This document shows, in pieces, positions 46,995 through 56,363 of a stretch of DNA of 64,000 nt. The position numbers and the translations under genes were made by a program. Within the stretch, counting starts at the first letter, position 1. Every line of letters starts with the position of its first letter. The stretch is from an alpha proteobacterium AAP38 (GTDB lineage: Bacteria > Pseudomonadota > Alphaproteobacteria > Azospirillales > Azospirillaceae): contig LJHR01000004.1 in NCBI GenBank assembly GCA_001296005.1, forward strand, positions 62,001 to 126,000, in the 5' to 3' direction. The notes below the pieces were generated by a model. It worked only from the letters and a program-made list of their open reading frames with translations, was not told the DNA's origin and ran no database searches.

Positions 46995-47035
46995 ATGTAA
47001 CGGAATTTCAGAGATTACCCCGTAACGCCGTCACG

Positions 47036-47064
47036 TTGCTTTACACCCGTCTGTGGGATATCAA
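47036..47064 (+). promoter_or_regulatory. Sigma-70-type promoter of the aldolase gene
   Basis: TTGCTT (47036-47041), 17 bp, TATCAA (47059-47064), ending about 52 bp before the start codon. Confidence 0.5.
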
Positions 47065-47116
47065 ACCCGCACCGACATAGGGGCCGCCGGCCCGCAGAAA
47101 TGGCAGGAAAACGAAG

Positions 47117-48046
47117 ATGAAGCTGACCCGCCGCGTTAAGGAAATCCTTTCCTGGTATGAGAGCGACAATCCCGGCACCAAGGCCAATCTCGCCCGCATC
47201 CTGATGGAAGGCCGCCTGGGTGGCACCGGCAAGCTGGTGATCCTGCCCGTCGACCAGGGTTTCGAACATGGGCCGGCCCGCAGCTTCGCCATGAACCCCG
47301 CCGCCTATGACCCGCATTACCATTTCCAGCTGGCCATCGATGCCGGTCTGTCGGCCTATGCCGCCCCGCTGGGCCCGCTGGAAGCTGGTGCCGCCACCTT
47401 CGCCGGCTCCATCCCGCTGATCCTCAAGATGAACAGCGCCAACAGCCTGTCGCGTCAGAAGGAAGCCGCCGATCAGGCCGTGACCGCCAGCGTCGACGAC
47501 GCGCTGCGCCTGGGCTGCTCGGCCATCGGCTTCACCATCTATCCCGGCTCCGACGCAATGTTCGGCCAGTATGAGGAAATCCGCGAGCTGTCGCGGGAGG
47601 CGAAGTCCAAGGGCATCGCCACCGTCATCTGGTCCTACCCGCGCGGCGGCGACATCTCCAAGAAGGGCGAGCTGGCGCTGGACGTCGACGCCTATGCCGC
47701 CCACATGGCGGCCCTGCTGGGCGCCCACATCATCAAGGTCAAGCTGCCGACCGCCGACCTGGAACAGGACGAGGCGCGCAAGATCTATGAAAAGCACAAT
47801 ATCCCGCGCGACACGCTGGCCGACCGCGTGAAGCACATCACCCAGGCCTGCTTCAACGGCCGCCGCATCGTCGTCTTCTCCGGCGGTGCCGCCAAGGGCG
47901 AGGATGCGGTGTATGACGATGCCCGCGCCATCCGCGACGGCGGCGGCAACGGCTCCATCATCGGCCGCAACGCCTTCCAGCGTAGCCGCGAGGACGCGCT
48001 GGCCCTGCTGGACAAGCTGGTGCGCATCTACCAGAACAAGGAATAA
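47117..48046 (+). CDS. fbaB: Class I fructose-bisphosphate aldolase (DhnA type)
   Basis: This enzyme splits fructose-1,6-bisphosphate in glycolysis or makes it in gluconeogenesis. The 309-residue protein has [15 protein letters not shown], the catalytic-lysine strand [21 protein letters not shown] and [38 protein letters not shown] with the phosphate-binding loop. Length is typical. It has its own promoter and a probable terminator before thiE. Confidence 0.94.
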   Translation: MKLTRRVKEILSWYESDNPGTKANLARILMEGRLGGTGKLVILPVDQGFEHGPARSFAMNPAAYDPHYHFQLAIDAGLSAYAAPLGPLEAGAATFAGSIPLILKMNSANSLSRQKEAADQAVTASVDDALRLGCSAIGFTIYPGSDAMFGQYEEIRELSREAKSKGIATVIWSYPRGGDISKKGELALDVDAYAAHMAALLGAHIIKVKLPTADLEQDEARKIYEKHNIPRDTLADRVKHITQACFNGRRIVVFSGGAAKGEDAVYDDARAIRDGGGNGSIIGRNAFQRSREDALALLDKLVRIYQNKE

Positions 48047-48085
48047 GGGTTGGTCCCCGTTCCCTTCTGCGCCGCTCGGCGTGGA

Positions 48086-48116
48086 TAGCAGGGGTCAAGA
48101 CCGTTGACCCTTGCTA
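48086..48116. repeat. Long inverted repeat between the aldolase and thiE genes
   Basis: ATAGCAGGGGTCAA (48086-48098 plus flank) pairs with TTGACCCTTGCTAT across GACCG; one position is a G-T pair. There is no T-tail, and a true terminator follows 20 bp later. Confidence 0.6.
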
Positions 48117-48133
48117 TATAGTGCCCAACAAGG

Positions 48134-48170
48134 GGCCCGGCGTGGTTCATCCCGCCGGGCCTTTTCTTTA
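48134..48170 (+). terminator. Intrinsic terminator before thiE
   Basis: GGCCCGGCG (48134-48142) pairs with CGCCGGGCC (48153-48161), followed by TTTTCTTTATT. It ends 17 bp before thiE, so it could end the aldolase transcript or attenuate thiE. Confidence 0.85.
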
Positions 48171-48186
48171 TTGTTCAGAGAAAACC

Positions 48187-48813
48187 ATGTCCGACTGCCG
48201 TCTCTACCTGATCACCCCGCCCAAAATCGACCTTGCCACCTTCCCGACCCTGCTGGCCTCGGCGCTGGATGCGGGTGATGTGGCGTGCGTGCAGTTGCGG
48301 CTGAAGGATGTGGGCGACGATGTCATCCGCCGCGCCATCGACGCGCTGCGCCCCGTGGTTCAGGGCCGCGAGGTGGCCTTGATCCTGAACGACCGCCCCG
48401 ATCTGGCGGCAGCTGGCGGCTGTGACGGCGTGCATGTCGGACAGGAAGACACGCCTTATGCCCAGGCGCGCAAGATCATGGGCCGCGACGCCATTGTTGG
48501 CGTCACCTGCCATGACAGCCGGCATCTGGCGATGGTGGCCGGTGAGGATGGGGCGGATTACGTCGCCTTCGGTGCCTTCTTCGATACGGCCACCAAGGAC
48601 CCCAAGGCGCGGGCCGAGCCGGAGATCCTGTCCTGGTGGCAGGAAATGATGGAAGTGCCCTGCGTGGCCATCGGCGGCATCACGGTGGAAAACTGCGGCG
48701 TCCTGGTCGATGCCGGTGCCGACTTCCTGGCCGTCAGCGGCGGGGTCTGGGGATATAAGGATGGGCCGGCGGCGGCGGTGAAGGCGTTCAACACGGTGAT
48801 CGCGGGGGAGTGA
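48187..48813 (+). CDS. thiE: Thiamine phosphate synthase
   Basis: This enzyme joins the thiazole and pyrimidine halves of thiamine. The 208-residue barrel has [87 protein letters not shown] and [12 protein letters not shown]. No other thi genes are adjacent and no TPP riboswitch was recognised upstream. Since other thi genes are missing, it could be a second ThiE-like copy. Confidence 0.9.
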   Translation: MSDCRLYLITPPKIDLATFPTLLASALDAGDVACVQLRLKDVGDDVIRRAIDALRPVVQGREVALILNDRPDLAAAGGCDGVHVGQEDTPYAQARKIMGRDAIVGVTCHDSRHLAMVAGEDGADYVAFGAFFDTATKDPKARAEPEILSWWQEMMEVPCVAIGGITVENCGVLVDAGADFLAVSGGVWGYKDGPAAAVKAFNTVIAGE

Positions 48814-48831
48814 GGGTCTGGGGGCGTCGCT

Positions 48832-48895
48832 CCCTCACCCTCCCATCGGCTGACGCCGACGGGCCCCACCCTCTCCCGCCAAGCGGGCGAGGGAC
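48832..48895 (-). repeat. REP-like unit A (inverted relative to unit B)
   Basis: Its reverse complement aligns along about 60 bp with unit [26 protein letters not shown] and terminal GGGAGGGTGAGGG are shared, while the two internal hairpin stems (CCCGC/GCGGG and CGGC/GCCG) differ in sequence but keep pairing. Confidence 0.7.
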
Positions 48896-48906
48896 GAAAA
48901 CTCTAC

Positions 48907-48969
48907 CCCTCGCCCTCGAACGTGGGAGAGGGAGGGGCCCGAACGCGTTAGCGTTTGGGAGGGTGAGGG
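48907..48969 (+). repeat. REP-like unit B
   Basis: Forms an inverted pair with unit A between thiE and the ABC exporter. It ends in GGGAGGGTGAGGG (48957-48969) and has an internal hairpin AACGC-gtta-GCGTT. Confidence 0.75.
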
Positions 48970-48978
48970 AACCACCCT

Positions 48979-50766
48979 TCACGCAAATTGCAAAGCCGCC
49001 AGCCGCGCATACAGCCCCTCCTGGCGCAGCAACTCCTCATGCGTGCCTTCCTCCACCACCTTGCCCCCGTCCAGCACGACGATGCGGTCGGCGTTGACGA
49101 CGGTGGCCAGACGGTGGGCGATGATCAGGGTAGTGCGGTCCTTCATCAGGGTTTCCAGCGCCTCCTGCACCACCCGCTCGCTTTCGGCATCCAGCGCCGA
49201 GGTGGCTTCATCCAGCAGCAGGACAGGTGCATCGCGCAGGATGGCGCGGGCAATCGCAATGCGCTGACGCTGCCCGCCCGACAGACGCACGCCCTTTTCG
49301 CCCAGGAACGTATCGAATCCCTCGGGCATCGCCTCAATGAACTCCAGCGCATGGGCGGCCGTGGCGGCGGCCCGTACGTCGGCATCCGACGCATCGGGGC
49401 GGCCATAGCGGATATTCTCCATGGCACTGGCGGAGAAGATCACCGAATCCTGCTGCACGATGCCGATGCGTGAGCGCAGGTCGGCAGGGCTGGCCTGGGC
49501 GATGTCGACCCCATCCAGCCGCACGGAGCCAAGCTGCGGATCATAGAATCGCAGCAGCAACTGGAAGATCGTGGTCTTTCCCGCCCCCGAGGGGCCGACC
49601 AGGGCCACGCGCTCACCGGGCCGCACGGTCAGGCTCAACCTGTCCAGCGCGCTATCCTTGGGCCGTGAGGGGTAGTTGAACCGCACCCCGTCAAACCGCA
49701 CCTCACCCTTCGTGGGCGTGGGCAGGGGCAGCGGATGGGCGGGCGGGCGGATATCCGGCACCTTGGACAGAAGGTCGAACAGCCGTTCCGTGGCCCCGGC
49801 GGCATTGGCCAGATCACTGGCGACCTCTGACAGCGCACCCACGGCACCGGCCACCATGACGGCATAGAAGATGAAGGCCGACAGTTGCCCGCCGCTGATC
49901 CGGCCCGCGATGACATCATGCCCGCCGATCCACAGGACGGTACCGATGGCCCCGAACACCAGCATGATGACCAGCATGGTCAGCCAGGACCGCGCCTTGA
50001 TCCGGCGCAGCGAGACCTTGACCGTATCCTCCACCGACACGGCAAACCGGTCGATCTCCAGCGGTTCGCGCCCAAAGGCCTGCACCGTGCGGATACCACC
50101 CAGCACCTCATCCACGCGCGTGCCGATATTGGCCACCGCGTCCTGGCTGGCGCGCGACAGGGTGCGGACCTTGCGCCCGAAGATCACGATGGGCGCCACC
50201 ACCAGCGGCACCACCAGCAGCACCAGACCCGTCAGTTTCGGGCTGGTCAGCAGCAGCAGGGCCAGACCGCCCACCAGCATCAGGGAATTGCGCAGCGCGA
50301 TGGACACGCTGGTGCCGATCACTTGTTGCAGCAAAGTAGTGTCGGTGGTCAGCCGCGACAGGATCTCCCCCGTCTTCGTCGTCTCGAAAAAGGCGGGCGA
50401 CATGGTGACCAGGTGATCAAAGACCTTGCGCCTGATATCGGCCACCACCCGCTCCCCGATCCAGGAGACAAGGTAGAATCGGCTAAAGGTGGAGACGCCC
50501 AGAAGCACGATGACGACCAGCAGCACCAGCAGCGCCTGGTTCAGCAGATCGGCATTGCCCGCCGCGAATCCATGATCAACCAGCGCCTTCAAGCCCTGGC
50601 CCAGGCCCAGAACGGTGCCCGCCGCCACCACAAGCGCCGCCGTGGCGCCGGCAATCCGGGCACGATAGGGCTTCAAAAACGGCCAAAGCATGCGCAAAGG
50701 CTTCAAATCGCGGCGCTGGCGACCGTCAGAGGCGGCACGTTCGGCACTGTTGTCACGAAAGACCAA
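48979..50766 (-). CDS. ABC exporter half-transporter (MsbA-like, fused permease and ATPase)
   Basis: The 595-residue protein has six membrane helices in the N-terminal half (about 35-325; TKTGEILSRLTTDTTLLQQVIG is the conserved intracellular loop) and an ATPase domain with Walker A GPSGAGKTT, Q-loop VQQDSVIFS, signature LSGGQRQRIAIARAIL, Walker B VLLLDEATSALD and H-loop IIAHRLATV. It works as a dimer; the substrate is unknown, lipid-like by analogy. It probably starts at TTG 50766 (GGAG 8 nt upstream). It is divergent from rpmE. Confidence 0.92.
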   Translation of the reverse strand: MVFRDNSAERAASDGRQRRDLKPLRMLWPFLKPYRARIAGATAALVVAAGTVLGLGQGLKALVDHGFAAGNADLLNQALLVLLVVIVLLGVSTFSRFYLVSWIGERVVADIRRKVFDHLVTMSPAFFETTKTGEILSRLTTDTTLLQQVIGTSVSIALRNSLMLVGGLALLLLTSPKLTGLVLLVVPLVVAPIVIFGRKVRTLSRASQDAVANIGTRVDEVLGGIRTVQAFGREPLEIDRFAVSVEDTVKVSLRRIKARSWLTMLVIMLVFGAIGTVLWIGGHDVIAGRISGGQLSAFIFYAVMVAGAVGALSEVASDLANAAGATERLFDLLSKVPDIRPPAHPLPLPTPTKGEVRFDGVRFNYPSRPKDSALDRLSLTVRPGERVALVGPSGAGKTTIFQLLLRFYDPQLGSVRLDGVDIAQASPADLRSRIGIVQQDSVIFSASAMENIRYGRPDASDADVRAAATAAHALEFIEAMPEGFDTFLGEKGVRLSGGQRQRIAIARAILRDAPVLLLDEATSALDAESERVVQEALETLMKDRTTLIIAHRLATVVNADRIVVLDGGKVVEEGTHEELLRQEGLYARLAALQFA

Positions 50767-50929
50767 GGAAGTTGCTCCGCGAGTGAGAAAGCGGGTGGAA
50801 ATCCATGCACTCCCGTGGTAACCGCATGGCCGCGTCAGGGCAATAACAACGCCCCGTTGACATAGCTGCCGCGCCGAATGTGATCAGCCCAGCCTTGCGT
50901 CCTTGCAAGGTTGGATGGGGTTGCCTTAA

Positions 50930-50957
50930 CCCCAGGCTTTGTATATAAGCGCGGCTT
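50930..50957 (+). promoter_or_regulatory. Sigma-70-type promoter of rpmE
   Basis: TTGCCT, 17 bp, TATAAG, roughly 25 bp before the rpmE start. Confidence 0.6.
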
Positions 50958-50977
50958 CGATTTAGGGACTGCCGACC

Positions 50978-51199
50978 ATGAAGCCTGATATCCACCCCGC
51001 CTACCACGAGATCACCGTTGTCATGACCGACGGTACCTCTTTCAAGACCCGCACCACCATGGGCAAGGCCGGCGACACGCTGCGTCTGGACATCGATCCG
51101 AAGTCCCACCCGGCGTGGACGGGCGTGCAGAAGCTGCTGGACACCGGCGGCCAGATCGCCAAGTTCAACAAGCGCTTCCAGAGCTTCGGCCTGAAGTAA
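50978..51199 (+). CDS. rpmE: 50S ribosomal protein L31
   Basis: The 73-residue protein has [33 protein letters not shown] and the C-terminal [15 protein letters not shown]. It lacks the CXXC zinc-binding cysteines, so it is the zinc-independent form usual in Alphaproteobacteria. It has its own promoter and terminator. Confidence 0.97.
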   Translation: MKPDIHPAYHEITVVMTDGTSFKTRTTMGKAGDTLRLDIDPKSHPAWTGVQKLLDTGGQIAKFNKRFQSFGLK

Positions 51200-51222
51200 T
51201 CAGCTTGGCCGCAAGGCAAACG

Positions 51223-51257
51223 AAAAGCGCCGCCGGGGCATCCTGGCGGCGCTTTTT
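51223..51257 (+). terminator. rpmE terminator
   Basis: AAAAGCGCCGCC pairs with GGCGGCGCTTTTT around GGGGCATCCT. Confidence 0.95.
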
Positions 51258-51284
51258 GTGTTTGCGGTTTTGTCAGGCGTTACA

Positions 51285-51351
51285 CCCTTACCCTCCCACG
51301 TTCGTGGGAGAGGGAGGGGTCCAAGCCCACCAGGGCTTGGGAGGGTGAGGG
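51285..51351 (+). repeat. REP-like unit C (single copy of the same family as A and B)
   Basis: Starts CCCTTACCCTCCC and ends GGGAGGGTGAGGG (51339-51351). It shares CGTGGGAGAGGGAGGGG with unit B, but its hairpin is AAGCCC-acca-GGGCTT instead of AACGC-gtta-GCGTT. Confidence 0.75.
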
Positions 51352-51364
51352 AACGACGACCCCC

Positions 51365-52732
51365 TCAAACAGGGTCCGGCACCTTCGTCCGCATCGTCAC
51401 AAACTCCTCCGCCGCGGTCGGGTGCAGGCCGATGGTGTTGTCGAACACCTGCTTCGTGGCCCCGGCATTCATGGCAACCGCGATGCCCTGGATCATTTCC
51501 GGCGTGTCGGTGCCCACCATGTGGCACCCCACCACCTTCTGCGTGGCGCGATCCACGACCAGCTTCATGAAGGTGCGCTGATCGCGGCCCGAGAGCTGAT
51601 GGCGCATGGGTTTGAAATTGGTGCGGTAGATGTCCACGCCACCGGGCAGGGTCACGCGGGCCTGTTCCTCCGTAATGCCCACCGTCGCCACGGGCGGGAT
51701 GGAGAAGACGGCGGTGGGGATATTGTCGTAATTAACATCGCGCGGGCGGTTGCCATAGAGGCGGTCGGCCAGTACATGCCCTTCGGCCAGGGCCACCGGC
51801 GTCAGGTTCACGCGGTTGGTGACATCGCCCAGGGCATAGATGGAGGGGACCGACGTCTGGTACTGGTCATTGACGGTAATGGCCCCGGTCTTGTCCGTCT
51901 CCACGCCCACATTCTCCAGCCCCAGACCATAGGACATGGGCTTGCGCCCGATGGCATAGACCACCGCGTCGCATTCCAGCACGCTCCCATCCGATAGATG
52001 GGCCAGCAGACCGGAATCGGTCTTTTCGATGCGGCTGATGATGGTGTTCAGCTTCAGGTCGATGCCGGCCTTGCGCACCTCATCCGCCACGAAATCGCGC
52101 ACATCCTTGTCGAATCCGCGCAGGATCTGCGTACCCCGGTAAAGCTGCGTCACCTGTGCACCCAGCCCATTGAACAGGCTGGCAAATTCCAACGCAATAT
52201 AGCCGCCACCGGCCACGACGACACGGCGCGGGAAGGTCTTCAGATAGAAGACCTCATTCGACGTGATGCCATATTCCTTGGCACCCGGTTCGGACGGCAG
52301 TTCCGGCCAGCCGCCGGTGGCGATCAGGATACGTTCCGCCGTCACGCGGCTACCATTCACCTCCACCGTATGGGCATCGACGATGGTGGCGCGGCCCTCA
52401 TAGATGGTGACGCCGGCCCCGTCCAGGAGGCGGCGATAGATGCCATTCAGCCGGTTGATCTCCGTATCCTTGGCCGCGATCAGGGCGTTCCAGTCATGGC
52501 GGACATTGTCCACGCTCCACCCGAATCCGGCGGCATCGGCAAAGGCCTGGCCATATTCAGCGCCATAGACCAGCAGCTTCTTCGGCACACAGCCGACATT
52601 GACGCAGGTGCCGCCGAAATAGCGTTCCTCCGCCACCGCCACCCGCGCCCCATGCCCCGCCGCAATGCGCGACGCCCGCACCCCGCCAGAGCCGGCGCCG
52701 ATGGTGAACAGGTCGAAATCATACTGGGACAT
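51365..52732 (-). CDS. gor: Glutathione-disulfide reductase
   Basis: This NADPH flavoenzyme keeps glutathione reduced. The 455-residue protein has FAD-binding [21 protein letters not shown], the redox motif [14 protein letters not shown], the NADPH-binding [20 protein letters not shown] followed by [30 protein letters not shown], and the C-terminal active-site [11 protein letters not shown] with catalytic histidine. It is full length. Confidence 0.96.
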   Translation of the reverse strand: MSQYDFDLFTIGAGSGGVRASRIAAGHGARVAVAEERYFGGTCVNVGCVPKKLLVYGAEYGQAFADAAGFGWSVDNVRHDWNALIAAKDTEINRLNGIYRRLLDGAGVTIYEGRATIVDAHTVEVNGSRVTAERILIATGGWPELPSEPGAKEYGITSNEVFYLKTFPRRVVVAGGGYIALEFASLFNGLGAQVTQLYRGTQILRGFDKDVRDFVADEVRKAGIDLKLNTIISRIEKTDSGLLAHLSDGSVLECDAVVYAIGRKPMSYGLGLENVGVETDKTGAITVNDQYQTSVPSIYALGDVTNRVNLTPVALAEGHVLADRLYGNRPRDVNYDNIPTAVFSIPPVATVGITEEQARVTLPGGVDIYRTNFKPMRHQLSGRDQRTFMKLVVDRATQKVVGCHMVGTDTPEMIQGIAVAMNAGATKQVFDNTIGLHPTAAEEFVTMRTKVPDPV

Positions 52733-52801
52733 GGGGACGGTTCCTGTGGATGAAAGGGTTCAGGAGATATGGGAAGCCGGAGGGGGTAAGGAAAAGGTCA
52801 C

Positions 52802-52830
52802 GTCGCATGCGCTGCGCTTATGCGACCTAC
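52802..52830 (-). repeat. GTAG-headed REP element, left unit
   Basis: The reverse complement reads GTAGGTCGCATAAG, then CGCAGC, then GCATGCGAC: a GTAG head followed by an imperfect hairpin, the classical REP layout. It is inverted relative to the right unit. Confidence 0.75.
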
Positions 52831-52839
52831 GATGTTGTT

Positions 52840-52873
52840 GTAGGTCGCATAAGGGCGAATGCCCGCATGCGAC
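52840..52873 (+). repeat. GTAG-headed REP element, right unit
   Basis: GTAGGTCGCATAAG (52840-52853) is followed by CGCATGCGAC (52864-52873). The first 14 bp are a perfect inverted copy of 52817-52830 across a 9-bp spacer, so the two form a BIME-like pair between gor and cysQ. Confidence 0.75.
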
Positions 52874-52878
52874 AGACG

Positions 52879-53661
52879 TCACACCCCACCCCAGGCCACG
52901 AAATGCGGGTTCAGGAAGGTCGGGGCCTTGCCATAGGGGAACGGCTCGCCATCCAGCAGGGTCAGCGACCCGCCCGCCCCGATCAGAACGGCATGGCCCG
53001 CCGCGATATCCCATTCGCAGGTGGGGCCCAGGCGGGGATAGACATCGCCCACCCCTTCCGCAACGCGGCAGAATTTCAGGGAGCTTCCCGCCGCCACCCG
53101 TGCCGCAACGCGGCGACCGGTCAGGAACTCATCCACCGCCGCATTGTCGGCATGGCTGCGGGAGGTGAGGACGGTCAGGCCCACCGCCGGCACGGCCCGC
53201 ACCTGGATCGGTTCATCCTTCTGCCCTTTGCCCCCGCGCACGGCGGTGCCGGGACCAGAAGCGGCATAGATTGTGCCGCCGACGGGGAGCATGACGACGC
53301 CCAGCGCCGGTTCACCCCCCTGGATCAGGGCGATATTCACCGTGAATTCGCCATTGCGCTTGATGAATTCCTTGGTCCCGTCCAGCGGATCGACCAGCCA
53401 GAAGGTGCCGGCGCTGATATCGGGGATGCGGCCCGCCGATACCTCCTCCTCCGTTACCACGGGGATGTCGGGGGTCAGTTGGCGCAATGCTGCCAGGATG
53501 ATGGCATCGGCATCATTGTCGGCGGCGGTCACGGGGCTGCCATCGGCCTTCGCGGTTGCCTCCGCCCCCGCCTCATAATGGCGCAGGATGGCGGCGGAGG
53601 CCTGTTCGGCAGCGGCACGGACGGCGGGCAGCAGGGCCGCCAGTTCTTCGGAGGACAGCAT
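52879..53661 (-). CDS. cysQ: 3'(2'),5'-bisphosphate nucleotidase
   Basis: CysQ hydrolyses phosphoadenosine phosphate left by sulfate assimilation. The 260-residue inositol-monophosphatase-fold protein has VTAADNDADAIILAAL, the metal-binding VTEEE, WLVDPLDGTKEFIKRNGEFTVNIALI and CEWDIAAGHAVLIGAGG. I use ATG 53661; a TTG two codons upstream is less likely. Confidence 0.94.
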   Translation of the reverse strand: MLSSEELAALLPAVRAAAEQASAAILRHYEAGAEATAKADGSPVTAADNDADAIILAALRQLTPDIPVVTEEEVSAGRIPDISAGTFWLVDPLDGTKEFIKRNGEFTVNIALIQGGEPALGVVMLPVGGTIYAASGPGTAVRGGKGQKDEPIQVRAVPAVGLTVLTSRSHADNAAVDEFLTGRRVAARVAAGSSLKFCRVAEGVGDVYPRLGPTCEWDIAAGHAVLIGAGGSLTLLDGEPFPYGKAPTFLNPHFVAWGGV

Positions 53662-53703
53662 TCTCAAACTCTCATCACGCCGCAGCAGCGGCCTTGGCTT
53701 TCA

Positions 53704-56034
53704 CTACGCCGCATTCGCGGCGGTGGCGGAATGGATCAGACGCCACAGCACGGGCGCCGTGGCGGGCATATCGACATGGGTGACACCGTGGTCCGCCAGG
53801 GCATCGACCAGGGCATTGATGATGGCGGGACAGGCACCGATGGCGCCAGCCTCCCCCGCCCCCTTTAGGCCCAGGGGATTGGTGGTACAGGGCACAGGCC
53901 GCAGGGAGAAATCGATCATGGGCAGATGGTCGGCGCGCGGCATGGCGTAATCCATGAAGGACCCGGTCAGCAACTGGCCCGAATCCGTATCAAAGCGGAT
54001 CAGTTCCAGCAGTGCCTGCCCCATCCCCTGGGCGATACCGCCATGCACCTGCCCCTCCAGCAGCAGCGGGTTCAGCACCGTGCCGAAATCATCCACCACG
54101 GTGTAACGCTCGATGCGCGGCACGCCGGTATCGATCTCCACCGAGATTTCAACGACATGCGTGCCATTGGGGAAGGTGTTTGACGGCGGGCTGTACTTGC
54201 CCGTGCCCCGGAAGACGTTGCCGTCCCCATCCGGCGTGGCCGCCGCCGCCACCTCCGCAAACGGTACGAAGCGGTTGGAGCCGGCGACGGCAAAGCCCCC
54301 GCCCTCCCCCGTCACCTCAAACCGGATCGCCCCCTCATCCGCCTCCAGCAGTTTGGCCGCCACGGGCCTTGCCTGGGTGATGACATCCGCCGCCCCCTCG
54401 CGCACGGCCACGCCACCCGTGGGGATGGACCGCGATCCGCCGGTGCCGCCACCGGTCTTCACCTGCTGACTGTCGCCCTGCACCATGGCAATGGCCTCGG
54501 GCGCGATGCCCAGAACCTCGGCGATGAGCTGCTTATAGGCCGTCTCATGCCCCTGCCCGTTCGACTGTGTGCCGATCAGCAGCAGGACGGACCCGTCCGG
54601 CTTCACCAGCAGTTCTGCCGCCTCCGGCGCACCACCGGAACAGGCCTCGATATAGGTCGCAATGCCAAGGCCCAGCAGCCGCCCCTCGGCCCGCGCTTTG
54701 GCCCGGCGTGCCGGGAACCCCGCCCGGTCGGCGCGTTCCAATGCTGCGTCCAGCGTGCCGGCGAAATCGCCGCTGTCATAGATATGGCCCATGGGCGTGC
54801 GATAGGGCATGGCGGAAGGCGGGATCATGTTCAGGCGGCGGAAGCTGGCCGGGTCCTGCCCGATCTCCCGCGCGGCCTTGTCGATCAGCCGTTCCACCAG
54901 ATAGGCCGCCTCTGGCCGCCCCGCCCCGCGATAGGCATCGACGGGCTGCGTATGGGTATAAACGCCACGCACGCGGGCATAGATGGCGGGAATTTGATAG
55001 ACGCCCGACAGCATCTTGGTCTGGCCATCGGTCTGGATATAGGTGGCGTAGTTCGACAGGTACGCGCCCATATTGGCGATGATATCCGCGCGCAAGCCCA
55101 GAATGCGGCCATCGGTGTCCAGCGCCAGTTCGGCCACGCTGACATTGTCGCGGCCATGATCATCGGACAGGAACGCCTCCGCCCGGCTGCTGGTCCACGC
55201 CACCGGCGCGCCCACCTTCCGCGCCGCAAAGCAGGCCAGCACATATTCGGGATAGCAGAACAGCTTCATCCCGAATCCGCCCCCAACCTCATGCGTCAGC
55301 ACATGAAACCGGGCCGGGTCCTCGCCAAACACACCGGCCAGCATGTCGCGCATATCATGCACGCCCTGACTGCCCACGGTCAGGCGGGTGACATCGGCCC
55401 CGGCATCATGGTCGGCCAGACAGGCCCGGCCTTCCAGCGGGTTGGCCGACAGGCGATTATTGATCAGATCCAGGCGGACCACGCGCGCGGCCTTGGCAAA
55501 GGCATCGTCAGTCGCCGCCCGGTTCCCCTTTTCCCAGTCATAGGCCAGGTTGGCGGGCACATCACCATGCACCTGTGCAGGGTGGGACAGGGCCGCGCCC
55601 GTGTCGGCGACCGCGTCCAGCATGTCGTAATCGACCATCACCGCATCGGCGGCGTCCATCGCCTCATACAGGCTGTCGGCCACGATAAAGGCCACAGGCT
55701 CGCCCACATGGCGCACGAAGCCATCGGCCAGGACGGGCCGGTGTTTCATATGCAGCGTGGTGCCCGCGCGCACGCGCAGCGGCACGACGCAGGGAATGTC
55801 CTTGATACCGGCCTGTTTCAGGTCGGTGGCGGTGATGATCGCGTGGATGCCGGGCATGGATGCGGCATCGGCGGTATCCATGGACAGGATGGCGGCATGG
55901 GCATGCGGGCTGCGCAGGACATAGCCGACCTTCTGGCCGGGCACGCGCACATCATCCGTATAACGCCCGGCCCCGCGCAGCAGCCTTGTATCTTCACTGC
56001 GGGTGACGGGTTGTCCGATACCGAACTTGGTCAT
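53704..56034 (-). CDS. Xanthine dehydrogenase/CoxL-family molybdenum hydroxylase large subunit
   Basis: The 776-residue protein has the N-terminal 'hammerhead' domain (GAGRYTDDV onward, about 15-125) and two molybdopterin-binding domains with HEVGGGFGMKLFCYPEY, DAYRGAGRPEAAYLVERLID, GTQSNGQGHETAYKQ and the catalytic glutamate in GLKGAGEAGAIGA. Such subunits oxidise aldehydes, purines or similar and need 2Fe-2S and FAD partners. Neither partner gene is beside it. No CO-dehydrogenase AYRCSFR loop is seen, so CO oxidation is unlikely. The substrate is unknown. Confidence 0.9.
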   Translation of the reverse strand: MTKFGIGQPVTRSEDTRLLRGAGRYTDDVRVPGQKVGYVLRSPHAHAAILSMDTADAASMPGIHAIITATDLKQAGIKDIPCVVPLRVRAGTTLHMKHRPVLADGFVRHVGEPVAFIVADSLYEAMDAADAVMVDYDMLDAVADTGAALSHPAQVHGDVPANLAYDWEKGNRAATDDAFAKAARVVRLDLINNRLSANPLEGRACLADHDAGADVTRLTVGSQGVHDMRDMLAGVFGEDPARFHVLTHEVGGGFGMKLFCYPEYVLACFAARKVGAPVAWTSSRAEAFLSDDHGRDNVSVAELALDTDGRILGLRADIIANMGAYLSNYATYIQTDGQTKMLSGVYQIPAIYARVRGVYTHTQPVDAYRGAGRPEAAYLVERLIDKAAREIGQDPASFRRLNMIPPSAMPYRTPMGHIYDSGDFAGTLDAALERADRAGFPARRAKARAEGRLLGLGIATYIEACSGGAPEAAELLVKPDGSVLLLIGTQSNGQGHETAYKQLIAEVLGIAPEAIAMVQGDSQQVKTGGGTGGSRSIPTGGVAVREGAADVITQARPVAAKLLEADEGAIRFEVTGEGGGFAVAGSNRFVPFAEVAAAATPDGDGNVFRGTGKYSPPSNTFPNGTHVVEISVEIDTGVPRIERYTVVDDFGTVLNPLLLEGQVHGGIAQGMGQALLELIRFDTDSGQLLTGSFMDYAMPRADHLPMIDFSLRPVPCTTNPLGLKGAGEAGAIGACPAIINALVDALADHGVTHVDMPATAPVLWRLIHSATAANAA

Positions 56035-56102
56035 GGGCGAACGCTCCTGGCCGAAGGATCGCCCGATCATAGGGGATGGCGCGGCGGGAGCAACCTTCCC
56101 GC

Positions 56103-56363
56103 TTACTCCCCGTCATCATGGTCGGCCATATAGGCACGCAGGGCAGCGTTGATACGGGCCTGCATGGCCCGGTCGCCGCCGCCATGACGGCGGAACCAGT
56201 CGATCAGATCACCATCCAGCCGCAAGGTCACCTCCCGCCGGTCAACACCGCGCGGCCGGCGCACCTGCCACAGGTTGGCCGTGGTCACCGGTTCGGGGCG
56301 GTCCAGACCCAGCAAGGCCGCCCGTTCGGCAGGTGTTATCAGCATTCCGTGTGGCCATGACAT
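56103..56363 (-). CDS. BrnA-like antitoxin family protein without an adjacent toxin
   Basis: The 86-residue protein ends with EVTLRLDGDLIDWFRRHGGGDRAMQARINAALRAYM, the BrnA-type ribbon-helix-helix domain. It starts MSWPHGMLI after GGAGG. The usual BrnT toxin gene would lie just upstream; that 230-bp stretch holds no such ORF, so this is an orphan antitoxin or a plain regulator. Confidence 0.8.
   Translation of the reverse strand: MSWPHGMLITPAERAALLGLDRPEPVTTANLWQVRRPRGVDRREVTLRLDGDLIDWFRRHGGGDRAMQARINAALRAYMADHDDGE

Noticed and set aside
48047..48186. TPP riboswitch upstream of thiE
   Set aside because: The conserved thi-box elements (such as CTGAGA and ACCTGA) are absent; only hairpins are present.
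53704..56034. Carbon monoxide dehydrogenase large subunit
   Set aside because: The CO-dehydrogenase active-site loop (AYRCSFR) is not present and the CoxS/CoxM genes are missing.
54547..56133. 528-codon plus-strand frame
   Set aside because: Antisense shadow of the molybdenum hydroxylase gene.
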